A stretch of 64,000 bases of DNA, taken from positions 1 to 64,000 of the forward strand of contig NZ_JAQVKP010000011.1 of the NCBI RefSeq assembly GCF_028694605.1, written 5' to 3'. Below the pieces are notes generated by a model that did no database searches, was not told where the DNA came from, and saw only the letters and a program-made list of their open reading frames with translations. This document shows positions 43,469 through 52,707 of this stretch, piece by piece. This DNA comes from Sulfurimonas sp. Lineage in GTDB: Bacteria > Campylobacterota > Campylobacteria > Campylobacterales > Sulfurimonadaceae. How positions within the stretch are numbered: the stretch's first letter is position 1; each line of letters starts with the position of its first letter. Made by a program: the position numbers and the translations under genes.

Positions 43469-43474
43469 TATAAT
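43469..43474 (+). promoter_or_regulatory. -10 element giving a putative leaderless AEC mRNA
   Basis: TATAAT, six bases (CCCCCA), then the ATG of the AEC transporter at 43481. No purine-rich RBS is present between them. Third strict instance of the TATAAT-N6-ATG arrangement in this window. Confidence 0.5.
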
Positions 43475-43480
43475 CCCCCA

Positions 43481-44389
43481 ATGAGTTCAATACTATTTTC
43501 CATTCTGGCTATTTATATATTTATTGTCATCGGTTTTGTTGCAAAAATGAGCTTCAAAGAGAGGATTGATGACAAAACTATCACGCTTCTTAATGTCTAT
43601 TTTTTACAGGTTTTTCTTACATTTTGGGGACTTCTTATCCGTCCTGTCGATGTAACGCTTATTTTTGCACCCTCCATCTATCTTTTTATCACTCTTTTGG
43701 TTTTACTACTTGCAGCACTCTTTGCAAAAAAGTTGTTTCGAGATCAAAAAGAGTACTCTATAGCAACAGTTGCCGCAATTATAGGCAATACGGGCAATCT
43801 CGGCATTCCGCTTAACATAGCCATCTTCGGCGAGGAGTCGATTCCATACACAACCGTTATCAATCTTATGAATGTCTTTATAGTCTATACTGTTGGTGTT
43901 TACTACTACTCAAGAGGAAGTTTTGATATAAAAACATCACTCACAAACATTATCAAGCTTCCCATCCTGTGGGCGGCGATGGTGGCGATTTTGCTTAGCA
44001 TCTATGGCTATAAGCCAAGCGAAGAGATTATGAAAACTCTTATGATGGGAGCTTATGCTTCCATTGTTATGCAGCTTCTTTTATTTGGTATCTATCTATA
44101 TGGCACGAAAATAAGTGAGATTAGCAAAATGCTTACGCTATGGGTTATGGGCATAAAGTTTCTTTTTTTACCTGCTGTTGCATTTATCATACTCTCTTTT
44201 GTTGAACTTGACTCAATGATAAAAGGGATTATTTTTATAGAAATTTTAGTCCCTCTTGCCATTGCCAATGTAAATTTTGCCTCACTATACGAGTGTAAAC
44301 CAAAAATCGTCACTGCGCTTGTTTTTATCTCCTCTCTTCTATTTTTAGGCATCATCTTTATCGGTGTCAAGATACTCTCTTATCTATGA
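43481..44389 (+). CDS. AEC-family permease (auxin efflux carrier type)
   Basis: 302-residue membrane transporter with about ten spans. The start at 43481 gives a hydrophobic first helix (SSILFSILAIYIFIVIGF) and sits six bases after TATAAT. The sequence has the inverted-repeat pattern with the conserved GNTGNLGIPLN loop. Substrates of bacterial AEC proteins include malonate and other anions; none can be assigned here. Overlaps the magIII-like gene by four bp (ATGA). Confidence 0.85.
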   Translation: MSSILFSILAIYIFIVIGFVAKMSFKERIDDKTITLLNVYFLQVFLTFWGLLIRPVDVTLIFAPSIYLFITLLVLLLAALFAKKLFRDQKEYSIATVAAIIGNTGNLGIPLNIAIFGEESIPYTTVINLMNVFIVYTVGVYYYSRGSFDIKTSLTNIIKLPILWAAMVAILLSIYGYKPSEEIMKTLMMGAYASIVMQLLLFGIYLYGTKISEISKMLTLWVMGIKFLFLPAVAFIILSFVELDSMIKGIIFIEILVPLAIANVNFASLYECKPKIVTALVFISSLLFLGIIFIGVKILSYL

Positions 44390-45063
44390 ACAAAATATAT
44401 AAAATCTATAAGCTATTGTATAAAAAATATGGAGCTCAGGGATGGTGGCCTATCATCGGGTATGGATACCATAAACAAGACTACAGTTTTCCAAGAGATG
44501 AAAATGAGGTCTTTGAAGTTTGTTTGGGTTCTATATTGACACAAAATACAACATTTACTTCTGTAGTAAAATCTTTGAATAATCTATATGCAAAAAACGC
44601 CATTAGCGCTTCTGCAATCTTATTAATGGACATTAACGAACTTAAAGAAGCCATAAGACCATCGGGATACTTTAACCAAAAAGCAAGGTACATTTTGGAG
44701 TTTACCAAATTTTATACCACTCTTTATGGTGCAACTCCAACACGTGAGGCGCTTTTAGATGTTGTTGGTATCGGGGAAGAGACTGCTGATTCCATGCTAT
44801 TGTACGGTTACAATCAAAGAGAGTTTAAAGTCGATGCTTACACAAAACGCATACTGCTTGCGCTTGGGATTATAGAGCAAAAAAACAGTTATTGCGAAAT
44901 AAAGAAGCTTATGGAGAGTTCGCTAAAAGAGTGCATCAACGATGAGAAAGAACTTCTAAAAGTCTATCAGGAGTTCCATGCTCTTTTGGTAGAGCATGGC
45001 AAAAAGTTTTATTCCAAAAAGCCTTATGGCGTTGGGTGCTTTTTAAAGGAGCATCTCCGCTAA
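44386..45063 (+). CDS. MagIII-like 3-methyladenine DNA glycosylase
   Basis: HhH-GPD DNA glycosylase, 225 residues, most like H. pylori MagIII. Motifs LTQNTTF (51-57) and RPSGYFNQKA (91-100), the HhH region GIGEETAD (128-135) and catalytic Asp150 (VDAYTKR). In endonuclease III the HhH has a lysine (K120) for the beta-lyase step; here Glu132 stands at that place, and the C-terminal [4Fe-4S] cysteines are absent. Both features indicate a monofunctional glycosylase. The start overlaps the AEC stop by four bp. Confidence 0.85.
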   Translation: MNKIYKIYKLLYKKYGAQGWWPIIGYGYHKQDYSFPRDENEVFEVCLGSILTQNTTFTSVVKSLNNLYAKNAISASAILLMDINELKEAIRPSGYFNQKARYILEFTKFYTTLYGATPTREALLDVVGIGEETADSMLLYGYNQREFKVDAYTKRILLALGIIEQKNSYCEIKKLMESSLKECINDEKELLKVYQEFHALLVEHGKKFYSKKPYGVGCFLKEHLR

Positions 45064-45067
45064 TAAC

Positions 45068-45319
45068 CTATTTTTTACAGCTGCTAACCGTCATATTGAT
45101 TCTGTTTTTTTGCAAAAACTTATCTCCAAGCCCTTTTACCTCTTTAATCTCGTCAACTTTACTAAAACAGTTGTGCTTCTTTCTATACTCCAAAATAGCA
45201 TTTGCTTTTGCCTCTCCAACGCCATTGAGTGTCATAAGCTCCGTTTTATTTGCTTTGTTAATATCTACTGCTCCAAAACTAAGTGAAACTCCTAAAATCA
45301 ACAGTGACAACCATCTCAT
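45068..45319 (-). CDS. ComEA-like secreted DNA-binding protein
   Basis: 83 residues: a signal peptide (MRWLSLLILGVSLSFGAV) and two helix-hairpin-helix motifs (DINKANKTELMTLNGVGEAKANAILEYR; VDEIKEVKGLGDKFLQK in two parts). This matches the periplasmic ComEA group that retains incoming DNA for ComEC. Its stop lies five bp from the convergent glycosylase gene's end. A long, A/T-rich spacer without a gene precedes it. Confidence 0.85.
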   Translation of the reverse strand: MRWLSLLILGVSLSFGAVDINKANKTELMTLNGVGEAKANAILEYRKKHNCFSKVDEIKEVKGLGDKFLQKNRINMTVSSCKK

Positions 45320-45485
45320 ATATAACTCCTTATAATTTTAAATGTTTTATTTTATACTTAAAAACAAAAATATTTATCTATTTTTAACAAAATTTATTAA
45401 ATTTTCCGCAAACTAGTCTATTTTGTAACATGATAGAATTTAAATATAAGAAAAATTAAATATTTGAGAGAAGAATCAAGAGAGC

Positions 45486-45504
45486 AAGAGGCGTTTTGCC
45501 CCTT
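45486..45504 (-). terminator. possible terminator of tkt
   Basis: On the minus strand AAGGGGC-AAAAC-GCCTCTT pairs over seven bp with one G-U, seven bp after the tkt stop and followed by TGCTCTCTTGATTCTTCTC. The T-run is broken, so strength is uncertain. Confidence 0.4.
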
Positions 45505-45511
45505 ACGAGAT

Positions 45512-47434
45512 TTAGATGATTTTTGCCAAAACTGCTTCCACAGAGAAACCAAATTTTACAAAAAGCTTGTCTGCGGGAGCCGAAGCGCCGAATGTGTCCA
45601 TACCGATTACCTCATCTGCTAGGCGGTACCACTCTAAACCACGGGCTGCTTCAATAGCCACTTTTTTAGTTTGTGATTTGATAACTGAATCTATATAAGA
45701 TTTTTCTTGCTCTATAAAAAGGTCATAACACGGAACAGAAACAACATCTGCCTTAACACCTTTTACATTTAACGCATCTTTTACTTTAAGAGCAAGCTCC
45801 ACTTCGCTGCCGCTTGCCATAAGAGTTATAGTCGCATCTGCATCACTGGCAAGCAAGTATCCGCCCTGAGCTACACTCCCTTTTATCGGAGAAGGAAGAA
45901 CTGAAAGATTTTGTCTTGAGCAGACGAAAGCAGACGGAGATTTTTTCATCTCTAGCGCCACCTTCCAAGCTTCTACATTTTCCACGCCGTCAGCCGGTCT
46001 CCAAACATAGAAGTTTGGAAGCGCACGGAATTGGCTTAGATGCTCAATAGGCTGGTGTGTCGGTCCGTCTTCGCCTACCCCAATACTGTCATGCGTCCAA
46101 ATAAAGAAGTGCTGAATGCCAGATAGAGCTGCGATGCGTGCCGCCGGTTTGAGATAATCAGAAAAGACAAAGAACGTAGCTGAAAATGGCATGAGTGGCC
46201 CATAAAGAGCGATTGCATTGGTAATTGAAGCCATTGCATGCTCACGGATTCCAAAGTAGATATTTCTTCCCTTTGGATAAGTACCCATATCAACAAGTTC
46301 GGTTTTGTTTGACGGGCTAAGATCTGCAGAGCCGCCTAAAAAACAAGGAAGCGCTTTTGCGATTGCATTTAAGATTTTGCCGTTTGTATTTCTCGTTGCA
46401 TCAGCTTTTTCAAAAGCAGGCCACTGGATACGGGAAAAATCAGGATTTTGCAGAGCTGCCAAAGCCTCATTTTGCTCTGAAAGCGGAAGAGTTTTAAGAG
46501 AGTGAATCCACTCACGTTCTAACAAGTCACCCTTTTCTACTGCACATCTAAAGCGAGTCATCACATCTTCATCTACGTGAAAACATCTCTGCGCATCAAA
46601 TCCACAAGCACTTTTTGCCTCAGAGATAACATCGCCACCTAGCGGAGCACCGTGAGAGTGGTGAGAGCCTTCAAGTTTGCCTGCACCTTTTGCGATAGTC
46701 GTATTTGCGATGATGATGGTAGGCTTAGAGTTGGATTTTGCAGTAGTGATTGCGCTGTCAATCTCATCAAAATTATGACCGTCACACTCCAAAACATCCC
46801 AGCCTTGCGATTCAAAACGAAGACGAATATTTTCACTAATACTTAAACTCGTTGAACCCTCAATGGTGATGCGGTTGGAGTCGTAAATAAGTATGAGATT
46901 GTCAAGTTTGTTGTGTCCAGCGATAGAACATGCCTCATAGCTCACACCCTCTTCCAAATCTCCGTCACCGCACAAGCAGTAAACATTGTGGTTAATAACT
47001 TTTGCTGTCTCAGAATTAACTTGTGCACCGACAAACTTTGAAGCCATTGCAAAACCAACCGCATTGGCTATACCTTGCCCAAGCGGACCGGTTGTGATTT
47101 CAATCCCCTCGGTATGTCCAAATTCTGGATGCCCCGGAGTTTTTGAGTCAAGTTGGCGAAAGTTTTTCAAATCATCAACAGTGAGGCCATACCCCCAAAG
47201 ATAGTAAAGCGAGTAGATAAGCCCTGTCGCATGCCCGCCGGAAAAAACAAGTCTGTCGCGGTTTAACCAAGATGGGTTTTTTGGATTATGGTTTAGATGT
47301 TCGCTTAAAACTACTGCAATATCTGCAAGCCCCATCGGTGCACCGGGATGTCCGGAGTTTGCCTGCTGCACCATATCTGCCGCTAAAAATCTAATCGTAT
47401 CTGCCATTTTTTGGCGCATCATATTGTTGTCCAT
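45512..47434 (-). CDS. tkt: transketolase
   Basis: Thiamine-diphosphate enzyme of the pentose-phosphate and related pathways. 640 residues with N-terminal HPGAPMG, ThDP-binding GDGDLEEGVSYEACSIAG, and the C-terminal pyrimidine-binding and transketolase-C domains (GVGEDGPTHQPIEHL). First gene of this leftward block downstream of ispA, 20 bp apart. Confidence 0.95.
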   Translation of the reverse strand: MDNNMMRQKMADTIRFLAADMVQQANSGHPGAPMGLADIAVVLSEHLNHNPKNPSWLNRDRLVFSGGHATGLIYSLYYLWGYGLTVDDLKNFRQLDSKTPGHPEFGHTEGIEITTGPLGQGIANAVGFAMASKFVGAQVNSETAKVINHNVYCLCGDGDLEEGVSYEACSIAGHNKLDNLILIYDSNRITIEGSTSLSISENIRLRFESQGWDVLECDGHNFDEIDSAITTAKSNSKPTIIIANTTIAKGAGKLEGSHHSHGAPLGGDVISEAKSACGFDAQRCFHVDEDVMTRFRCAVEKGDLLEREWIHSLKTLPLSEQNEALAALQNPDFSRIQWPAFEKADATRNTNGKILNAIAKALPCFLGGSADLSPSNKTELVDMGTYPKGRNIYFGIREHAMASITNAIALYGPLMPFSATFFVFSDYLKPAARIAALSGIQHFFIWTHDSIGVGEDGPTHQPIEHLSQFRALPNFYVWRPADGVENVEAWKVALEMKKSPSAFVCSRQNLSVLPSPIKGSVAQGGYLLASDADATITLMASGSEVELALKVKDALNVKGVKADVVSVPCYDLFIEQEKSYIDSVIKSQTKKVAIEAARGLEWYRLADEVIGMDTFGASAPADKLFVKFGFSVEAVLAKII

Positions 47435-47454
47435 ATTTGTTACCTTTATTTGAT

Positions 47455-48300
47455 TTATCTATGTCTGTTGATATAGTGTGTTAAAAGAGGTGAAAGCTCA
47501 TCTTTGAGCTTTGCATCAAAACTCTCAAGCTCTTCTGTGACTTCTTGCGCCAACTCGTTTGCTTCATTCATAGCCACGCCAAGACCAAGAAGCGTTACAA
47601 AACTATTTTTTGCTTCGTCGTTATTTGTGAGTTTTCCGGCTGTTTCACTACTTTGCGTTACATCCAAAATATCATCTTGAATCTGAAAAAGAAGTCCAAG
47701 TTTTATCCCGAACTCATAAAGTCGTTCTCCCAGCTTTTCATCGCCAATAATAATTGCTCCCATCTTAAGTGATGCGGCAATCAATTTTGCAGTTTTGTTA
47801 ATATGCAAAACTCTTACATCCTCTATGTCAAGCGGTTTGTTTTCAAAATAACAGTCTATCGCTTGTCCAAGCACCATGCCGTTCAAACCGCCATTAACAG
47901 CAAGCTCTCTCATGAGTGCCACCCTTGTAGCATCTGAAAAAGGAGCGTCACATAAAACTTCAAAGGAGTAGGTATTGAGTGCATCACCCGCCAAGATGGC
48001 AGTTACCTCGTCAAAAGCAACATGAAGTGTCGGTTCTCCACGTCGAAGCGGCGAATTATCCATTGCAGGTAAATCATCATGAATTAAGGAGTATGTGTGT
48101 AGAAGCTCTATAGCATACGCACCATAGTATGCTCCGCCAACCAATAGCGGATTATATGCATTGACGACACTCAAAAGAAGTGCCGGACGAAATCTTTTCC
48201 CACCTGCAATAAGCATCTTTTGGAGTGCTTTCTCGTAAGTCGGATGAATGCTCTTAGAAGTCGGTAAGTGATTTAGTAAAAAATTCTCAAAGTTTTGCAT
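47455..48300 (-). CDS. ispA: farnesyl/geranyl diphosphate synthase
   Basis: Short-chain prenyl transferase condensing IPP with allylic diphosphates. 281 residues with the first aspartate-rich motif DDLPAMDNSPLRRG and the second DDILDVT. The KxxRP motif (KRFRPAL) near the N-terminus is present. Follows the PDZ protein by 12 bp and precedes tkt by 20 bp. Substrate comes from the MEP pathway (see ispG). Confidence 0.93.
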   Translation of the reverse strand: MQNFENFLLNHLPTSKSIHPTYEKALQKMLIAGGKRFRPALLLSVVNAYNPLLVGGAYYGAYAIELLHTYSLIHDDLPAMDNSPLRRGEPTLHVAFDEVTAILAGDALNTYSFEVLCDAPFSDATRVALMRELAVNGGLNGMVLGQAIDCYFENKPLDIEDVRVLHINKTAKLIAASLKMGAIIIGDEKLGERLYEFGIKLGLLFQIQDDILDVTQSSETAGKLTNNDEAKNSFVTLLGLGVAMNEANELAQEVTEELESFDAKLKDELSPLLTHYINRHR

Positions 48301-48312
48301 GCGAAATTGTAT

Positions 48313-49293
48313 CTAATTTAGTTTCACAAAAAACTGAAAATTTTCTCTTTCAAATAGAAGATTAACCTCATTTTTTGGCTTATTTATCTGTGTAAAGATA
48401 TCATCATAAGCTCTTAAGTCTTTTTTATTTATCTGCATCAATCTATCGCCTGTTTTTAAACCGTAGCGCGCCGCATGCCTCTCAATATTTATTATTTGTA
48501 GATTTTTATCAAAAGAGAGTCCTAAAAACTCTAAAAACACATCAGCTTTGTATCCTCCGCCGGCTCTTTTTTGTGTAGCTGCTTTATGCACGGCTACTTT
48601 ATCAGCTCTTTTAACCTTCAAAGTGTGCTTAGAACCTATAGGACTAAAAAGTATATCTCGCATTAACTGCGCACTCTCTTTGACCTTTTTGCCATCAAAT
48701 TCAAGTACAATATCTCCCACTTGGATAAGATTGCCTTGAATGAAAGGGTTAGAACTTGTCACAACAACAGCTCCGTTTTCATCTTTTACTCTAATACCTA
48801 TATCGCCGTAAGAGACCTCTTTTGTCTTTAAAAATCTCTCTATATACTCTTTTTCTATGATGCCGCGCTCAGTTACAATCCCCTCTAATACACAGCAGCT
48901 ATTTAGAAGAAGGCTAGGTGCTGATAGTGGTTCACTGAAGGTTGCAAGAGTGTTTAAACCGATCTGTTTTTTTACGATTTTGCCCTCTACAACCCGTTTG
49001 TTATCGACACCTATCAGACCAAGAGCTACGTTCATGTTTATAAGAAATGGATATTTGAATTTTTTTTCATCCTCTATAAGATAAAGGGAAAGATATGAAT
49101 CATGTTTTATGATTTTTGCATTTGGTGGAGTTGCGGAAAAAACTAATCTTTGATTGTTTTTAAGAGGAATTTGAACTGTTTGTTCTACAATTGACTCAGA
49201 ATCTACTACTTTTTGTCTGCAAGAGTCCAAACCGTCTTGACATGCATAAAGGCTTAAAAAAAAGAGGTGCAGCGCTACTAATAGCCTAAGCAC
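48313..49293 (-). CDS. secreted PDZ-domain protein
   Basis: 326 residues with a signal peptide (MLRLLVALHLFFLSLYA) and two PDZ-like modules, one around residues 168-215 (ISVGDIGIRVKDENG..VVTSSNPF..GDIVLEFDGKK) and one near 250-310 (GLSFDKNLQIINIERH..GLKTGDRLMQINKKDLRAY). It lacks protease or chaperone domains. The GTG start directly abuts the ybaB stop with GGGAG ten bases upstream. Probably a scaffold or adaptor in the periplasm of this phylum; a precise role is unknown. Confidence 0.75.
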   Translation of the reverse strand: MLRLLVALHLFFLSLYACQDGLDSCRQKVVDSESIVEQTVQIPLKNNQRLVFSATPPNAKIIKHDSYLSLYLIEDEKKFKYPFLINMNVALGLIGVDNKRVVEGKIVKKQIGLNTLATFSEPLSAPSLLLNSCCVLEGIVTERGIIEKEYIERFLKTKEVSYGDIGIRVKDENGAVVVTSSNPFIQGNLIQVGDIVLEFDGKKVKESAQLMRDILFSPIGSKHTLKVKRADKVAVHKAATQKRAGGGYKADVFLEFLGLSFDKNLQIINIERHAARYGLKTGDRLMQINKKDLRAYDDIFTQINKPKNEVNLLFERENFQFFVKLN

Positions 49294-49602
49294 CTACTTG
49301 CTCCCAAAAGGGTTAATGCCGCCTAGCATACCCAAAGCACTATTTTGCCTATTGTCTTCTACCATCTTGTTAGCATCATTTATGGCACCGATAAGTAAAA
49401 TCTGCAGAGCGTCTTTATCTTCAAGAAGTGAGTCATCAATATTTATATCTGTTACCTCACCTTTGCCGTTTATGGTTACTTCAACCATACCGCCGCCGCT
49501 TTTTACCGTAAAATTTTTTGACTCTAGTTCAGTTTGAAGTTTTTTAGCGTTCTCTTGCATGCTCTCAAGCATTTTGCCCATCTCGCCTAAATTTCCAAAC
49601 AT
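49294..49602 (-). CDS. YbaB/EbfC nucleoid-associated protein
   Basis: 102-residue DNA-binding protein of the YbaB/EbfC family, which acts as a dimer with a tweezers-like shape. N-terminal coiled region (MFGNLGEMGKMLESMQENAKKLQ) and the beta strands MVEVTINGKGEVTDINID are typical. It starts three bp after panD and ends against the PDZ gene start. Confidence 0.92.
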   Translation of the reverse strand: MFGNLGEMGKMLESMQENAKKLQTELESKNFTVKSGGGMVEVTINGKGEVTDINIDDSLLEDKDALQILLIGAINDANKMVEDNRQNSALGMLGGINPFGSK

Positions 49603-49605
49603 CGC

Positions 49606-49971
49606 CTAAATCTCTTCTAAAATTTCTTCTATATCGTTGTCTTCATTGACCAAAACAACCCTTGGCTTATATGCCGCAAGTTCACTCTCATCATAAGTAG
49701 CATACGCAACGATAATTATTTTATCGCCTTTATGAACTTTTCTAGCAGCAGCTCCGTTAAGGCAGATATCTCTCTTACCGCGCTCACCTAAAATAATATA
49801 CGTTGAAAATCTTTCACCATTGTTGATATTTAAAATTTCAACTTTTTGTCCAACCCTCATCTTTGAAGCTTCTAAAAGTTCCTCATCTACAGTAATAGAA
49901 CCAACATAATTGAGGTTGGCATCTGTTACAGTAGCGCGATGAATTTTGCTGTACAGCATCTCTATTGTCAT
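49606..49971 (-). CDS. panD: aspartate 1-decarboxylase (PanD)
   Basis: Makes beta-alanine from aspartate for pantothenate. 121-residue pro-enzyme that cleaves itself at Gly24-Ser25 (YVGSITVD) to create the pyruvoyl group. The [12 protein letters not shown] opening matches H. pylori PanD. Together with panC (17694-18515) it covers beta-alanine to pantothenate. One of several closely packed leftward genes. Confidence 0.95.
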   Translation of the reverse strand: MTIEMLYSKIHRATVTDANLNYVGSITVDEELLEASKMRVGQKVEILNINNGERFSTYIILGERGKRDICLNGAAARKVHKGDKIIIVAYATYDESELAAYKPRVVLVNEDNDIEEILEEI

Positions 49972-49973
49972 TT

Positions 49974-50348
49974 TTACATTCCCATCTGTTTTTTCATCTC
50001 ACATGGAGAAATTGGCTCACCCCACATATCTTCGCTAATCAAATACTCTTTGACAACGTTTCCGCCGATAAGGTGCTCCTCGATAATTCTGTCAATCTTC
50101 TCTTTTGTAAGTGCGGCATACATAAAATGCCCTGGTTCTACAAGCATAACAGGACCTGCAAGACAGCGGTTAAGGCATGAAGTACGAATCGGCTGTACAG
50201 TACCCATAATCCCCTCTTTCATCAACTTTTGTGCCAAATGTTGAAACAAGTCCTGCGTTTGCGGGTTAACACACGATGGCTTAGGCATCCCCGGAGGAGA
50301 TGATTGTTCACATTTAAATATATAAAATGCCGGCTGAGGAATCCCCAT
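49974..50348 (-). CDS. thioredoxin-like [2Fe-2S] ferredoxin
   Basis: 124 residues of the thioredoxin-like ferredoxin family, with cluster ligands C13, C26, C58 and C62 (CX12C and CX3C). Such proteins carry electrons for anaerobic or hydrogenase-type reactions; the partner is not visible here. Starts 106 bp after murE's end and ends three bp from panD. Confidence 0.85.
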   Translation of the reverse strand: MGIPQPAFYIFKCEQSSPPGMPKPSCVNPQTQDLFQHLAQKLMKEGIMGTVQPIRTSCLNRCLAGPVMLVEPGHFMYAALTKEKIDRIIEEHLIGGNVVKEYLISEDMWGEPISPCEMKKQMGM

Positions 50349-50454
50349 AAAAACCTTCCTTTTAAAAAATTTTGCAATTGTAACAAAAAAGTAACCCTAA
50401 AATGATAATAAGCCCAAATAAGTTCATTTATTTAAGTTTAGGATACCTCTTATG

Positions 50455-51750
50455 TTACTTACTGGCAAGTATCTCTCTTACCACTTCTCTATCATCAAAA
50501 GGAAACATCTGTTCATATATTATCTGATAGGTTTCATCCCCTTTTCCAAGAATAACAACAACTTCATCTTCTTTTTGGTCATTAAGTGCCATCTCAATGG
50601 CTTTTCTTCTGTTTAACTCTACACTTACTATACTTTTATCTTCTATGCCTTCCAAAATATCATTAACTATATCTTGTGGCTCTTCATTTCTCGGGTTGTC
50701 GCTTGTTATATAAACTTTTTTTGCCAAACTTGCCGCAACTCTGCCCATCAAAGGTCTTTTTGTTCTGTCTCTGTCTCCGCCTGCACCAAAAACAACTAAA
50801 AGTTCTTTCTCTTTTAGTGCATTAAGAACTTGTGCCATTCCATCAGGCGTATGAGCAAAATCAACGATAACATTTGGAACTTCGCTTACCTGCTCCATTC
50901 GTCCGCTCACACCCGCAAAGTTATCAACCACTTCACATACCTCTTCAAGTTTTTTACCGCTTAAAAGATGCGTTGCTGCGATTGCAGCCATTAAGTTATA
51001 GAGATTAAAAAAACCATGCAATGCAGAAGTAAAAGGAACGACTTGTCCAAAGTGCTGTATAATGCCGCTAGTTGCGTTGTTGAGCGAATAAGCTATCAAT
51101 CTATAAGTTGCTGCATTTTCAATCCCATAAGTAAAAGTATTTTTGATTGCAAAGGATGCCTTTGGTTCATCTTTGTTGATTAGTTTTTTACCGTCATCTT
51201 GAAAGAAACTGTTTTTTGTAGCTATATATTCGCCTATTGTTTTATGAAAATCAAGATGGTCTTGCGTGATATTTGTTAAAATTTTCAGTTCAAAATTAAG
51301 CCCCTCAACCCTTTTTTGTGCTATTGCATGAGAGCTTACTTCCATGATAAAAAATTCGCACCCCTCACTTACCGCTTGATATATATGCTTATACGTATTG
51401 AGCAGTGACGGCGTTGTGAGTGTTTTTCCCTCAACAGTTCTGTCGTTCATAAAAAAACCGCGAGTTCCCTGAAATGCCGCTTTATACCCCAAATCCAAAA
51501 GAAATGAGTAGATGGCACTTGCGGTTGTAGTTTTACCATTTGTTCCTGTAATACCTACAATTTTTATCCTATCTATGCCAAAAAGTCTTGCTACCTCTTT
51601 AATGTTAATAATAGAGTGTGCACCTCTCGCTTTTGCATCTTTAAGATACTTCTCATTTTGCGGTGTTAAAACAAATGCCGTCTCCGCGTCACACTCTTTT
51701 GAGTCTTCTGTTATGTACCTAAACGCTTCCTCTGGAAGTTCAATTTTCAA
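50455..51750 (-). CDS. murE: UDP-MurNAc-L-Ala-D-Glu ligase MurE
   Basis: Adds the third amino acid to the peptidoglycan precursor. 431 residues with the ATP site GITGTNGKTTT (about 66-76), central domain and C-terminal DNPRNEEP motif, which marks meso-diaminopimelate specificity. The start is TTG, eight bases after AAGG and 11 bp inside the TPR gene end. The protein is slightly shorter than typical MurE at the N-terminus. Confidence 0.94.
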   Translation of the reverse strand: MKIELPEEAFRYITEDSKECDAETAFVLTPQNEKYLKDAKARGAHSIINIKEVARLFGIDRIKIVGITGTNGKTTTASAIYSFLLDLGYKAAFQGTRGFFMNDRTVEGKTLTTPSLLNTYKHIYQAVSEGCEFFIMEVSSHAIAQKRVEGLNFELKILTNITQDHLDFHKTIGEYIATKNSFFQDDGKKLINKDEPKASFAIKNTFTYGIENAATYRLIAYSLNNATSGIIQHFGQVVPFTSALHGFFNLYNLMAAIAATHLLSGKKLEEVCEVVDNFAGVSGRMEQVSEVPNVIVDFAHTPDGMAQVLNALKEKELLVVFGAGGDRDRTKRPLMGRVAASLAKKVYITSDNPRNEEPQDIVNDILEGIEDKSIVSVELNRRKAIEMALNDQKEDEVVVILGKGDETYQIIYEQMFPFDDREVVREILASK

Positions 51751-52330
51751 CTTTTTTGCCTTGTGCTAATTTTTTGAGAAGTTTTCTGAGAAGCTTATCG
51801 CTGGGATAAACACTCAAGGCATTTTCAAGATATGTAAGCGCCATCTCCGCAAAACCATGTTCTATCAGCTTGTCTAAAAAATCTATAAAATCCTCTTTTT
51901 GCGTGATAATAACACGTGTTGAAAACATGATATTTTCAAAAATTTCTTTAAAATCTCCACCCTCATCTACAAGAGTTTTAAAATCTTGGTATAAAATCCC
52001 ATCTTCAAACTCAATTCTATCTCGCAGAGGTTCTGCAAAAACTTCTCTAAGCTTCTCTAACGAGCCATCCATATTTTTTAGTATCTCGCTCATAATAATA
52101 TCTGCCTGCTCTTTGTCCTCTTCTTTTAGTACCTCATAGTAGTCAAATAGAGCCTCAGCCCCACCCTCTCCGCTTAGTGCCATCTCTGCCAAAATAACAC
52201 CGTTATAAGCCTCTTGAGAGTTAGGAAAATTTTGCAAAACAGCAGCAAACTTCTCTAATGCATTTTTATAATCTGAGCGAGAGAAGCTCTCTTTTGCTTG
52301 TGTTAATGTCTTATATTTGCTCATAGCCAT
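51740..52330 (-). CDS. TPR-type protein, unknown function
   Basis: 196 residues, all-helical, with repeated 34-residue-type helices (YKNALEKFAAVLQNFPNSQEAYNGVILAEMAL in two parts and EMALTYLENALSVYPSDKLLRKLLKKL) resembling tetratricopeptide repeats. I do not recognise a named family. It overlaps murE by 11 bp and follows the NifU-like gene by 15 bp; two ATGs (52330, 52324) are possible starts. Confidence 0.65.
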   Translation of the reverse strand: MAMSKYKTLTQAKESFSRSDYKNALEKFAAVLQNFPNSQEAYNGVILAEMALSGEGGAEALFDYYEVLKEEDKEQADIIMSEILKNMDGSLEKLREVFAEPLRDRIEFEDGILYQDFKTLVDEGGDFKEIFENIMFSTRVIITQKEDFIDFLDKLIEHGFAEMALTYLENALSVYPSDKLLRKLLKKLAQGKKVEN

Positions 52331-52345
52331 TTTTTATACATCCGT

Positions 52346-52621
52346 TTATAAATTATCTATATCATTTTCCATACCCAGAGGAACATTAATCACTATTAAC
52401 TCTGGATGAATATCCATCTTTAATTGTCTCTCAACTCCATACTTAAGAGTAGTTCCACTGCTAGCACACCCTATGCATGCACCACGTAGCTGTATATATA
52501 CTTTTGAATTTTTCACTGTTATAAATTTTATATCTCCACCATCAAGCGCTAAAGACGGACGAACTTTGTCAATAACCTTTCCTACTGGACTCATTAACTC
52601 TTCATCTGTAAATGGAATCAT
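52346..52621 (-). CDS. NifU C-terminal-like iron-sulfur protein
   Basis: 91 residues of the NifU C-terminal family (Nfu type) that carries a labile [4Fe-4S] cluster to client proteins. The signature CIGCASSG is present with LALDGGDIKFI. The ATG at 52621 follows AAAGG by seven bases; the in-frame GTG six bases earlier is too close. No NifS partner is adjacent. Confidence 0.88.
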   Translation of the reverse strand: MIPFTDEELMSPVGKVIDKVRPSLALDGGDIKFITVKNSKVYIQLRGACIGCASSGTTLKYGVERQLKMDIHPELIVINVPLGMENDIDNL

Positions 52622-52678
52622 AACCACCCTTTAAAAAAATATATACTCGCACTATTAGCTTTCATAAGATATGACAAA

Positions 52679-52695
52679 ATCGCTTAACAAGCGAT
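52679..52695 (-). terminator. terminator after the aldo/keto reductase
   Basis: Minus-strand ATCGCTT-GTT-AAGCGAT, a perfect 7-bp stem with a 3-base loop followed by TTTGTC, 13 bp after the reductase stop. It separates that gene from the nifU-murE series. Confidence 0.55.
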
Positions 52696-52707
52696 AAAAA
52701 ATATGAC

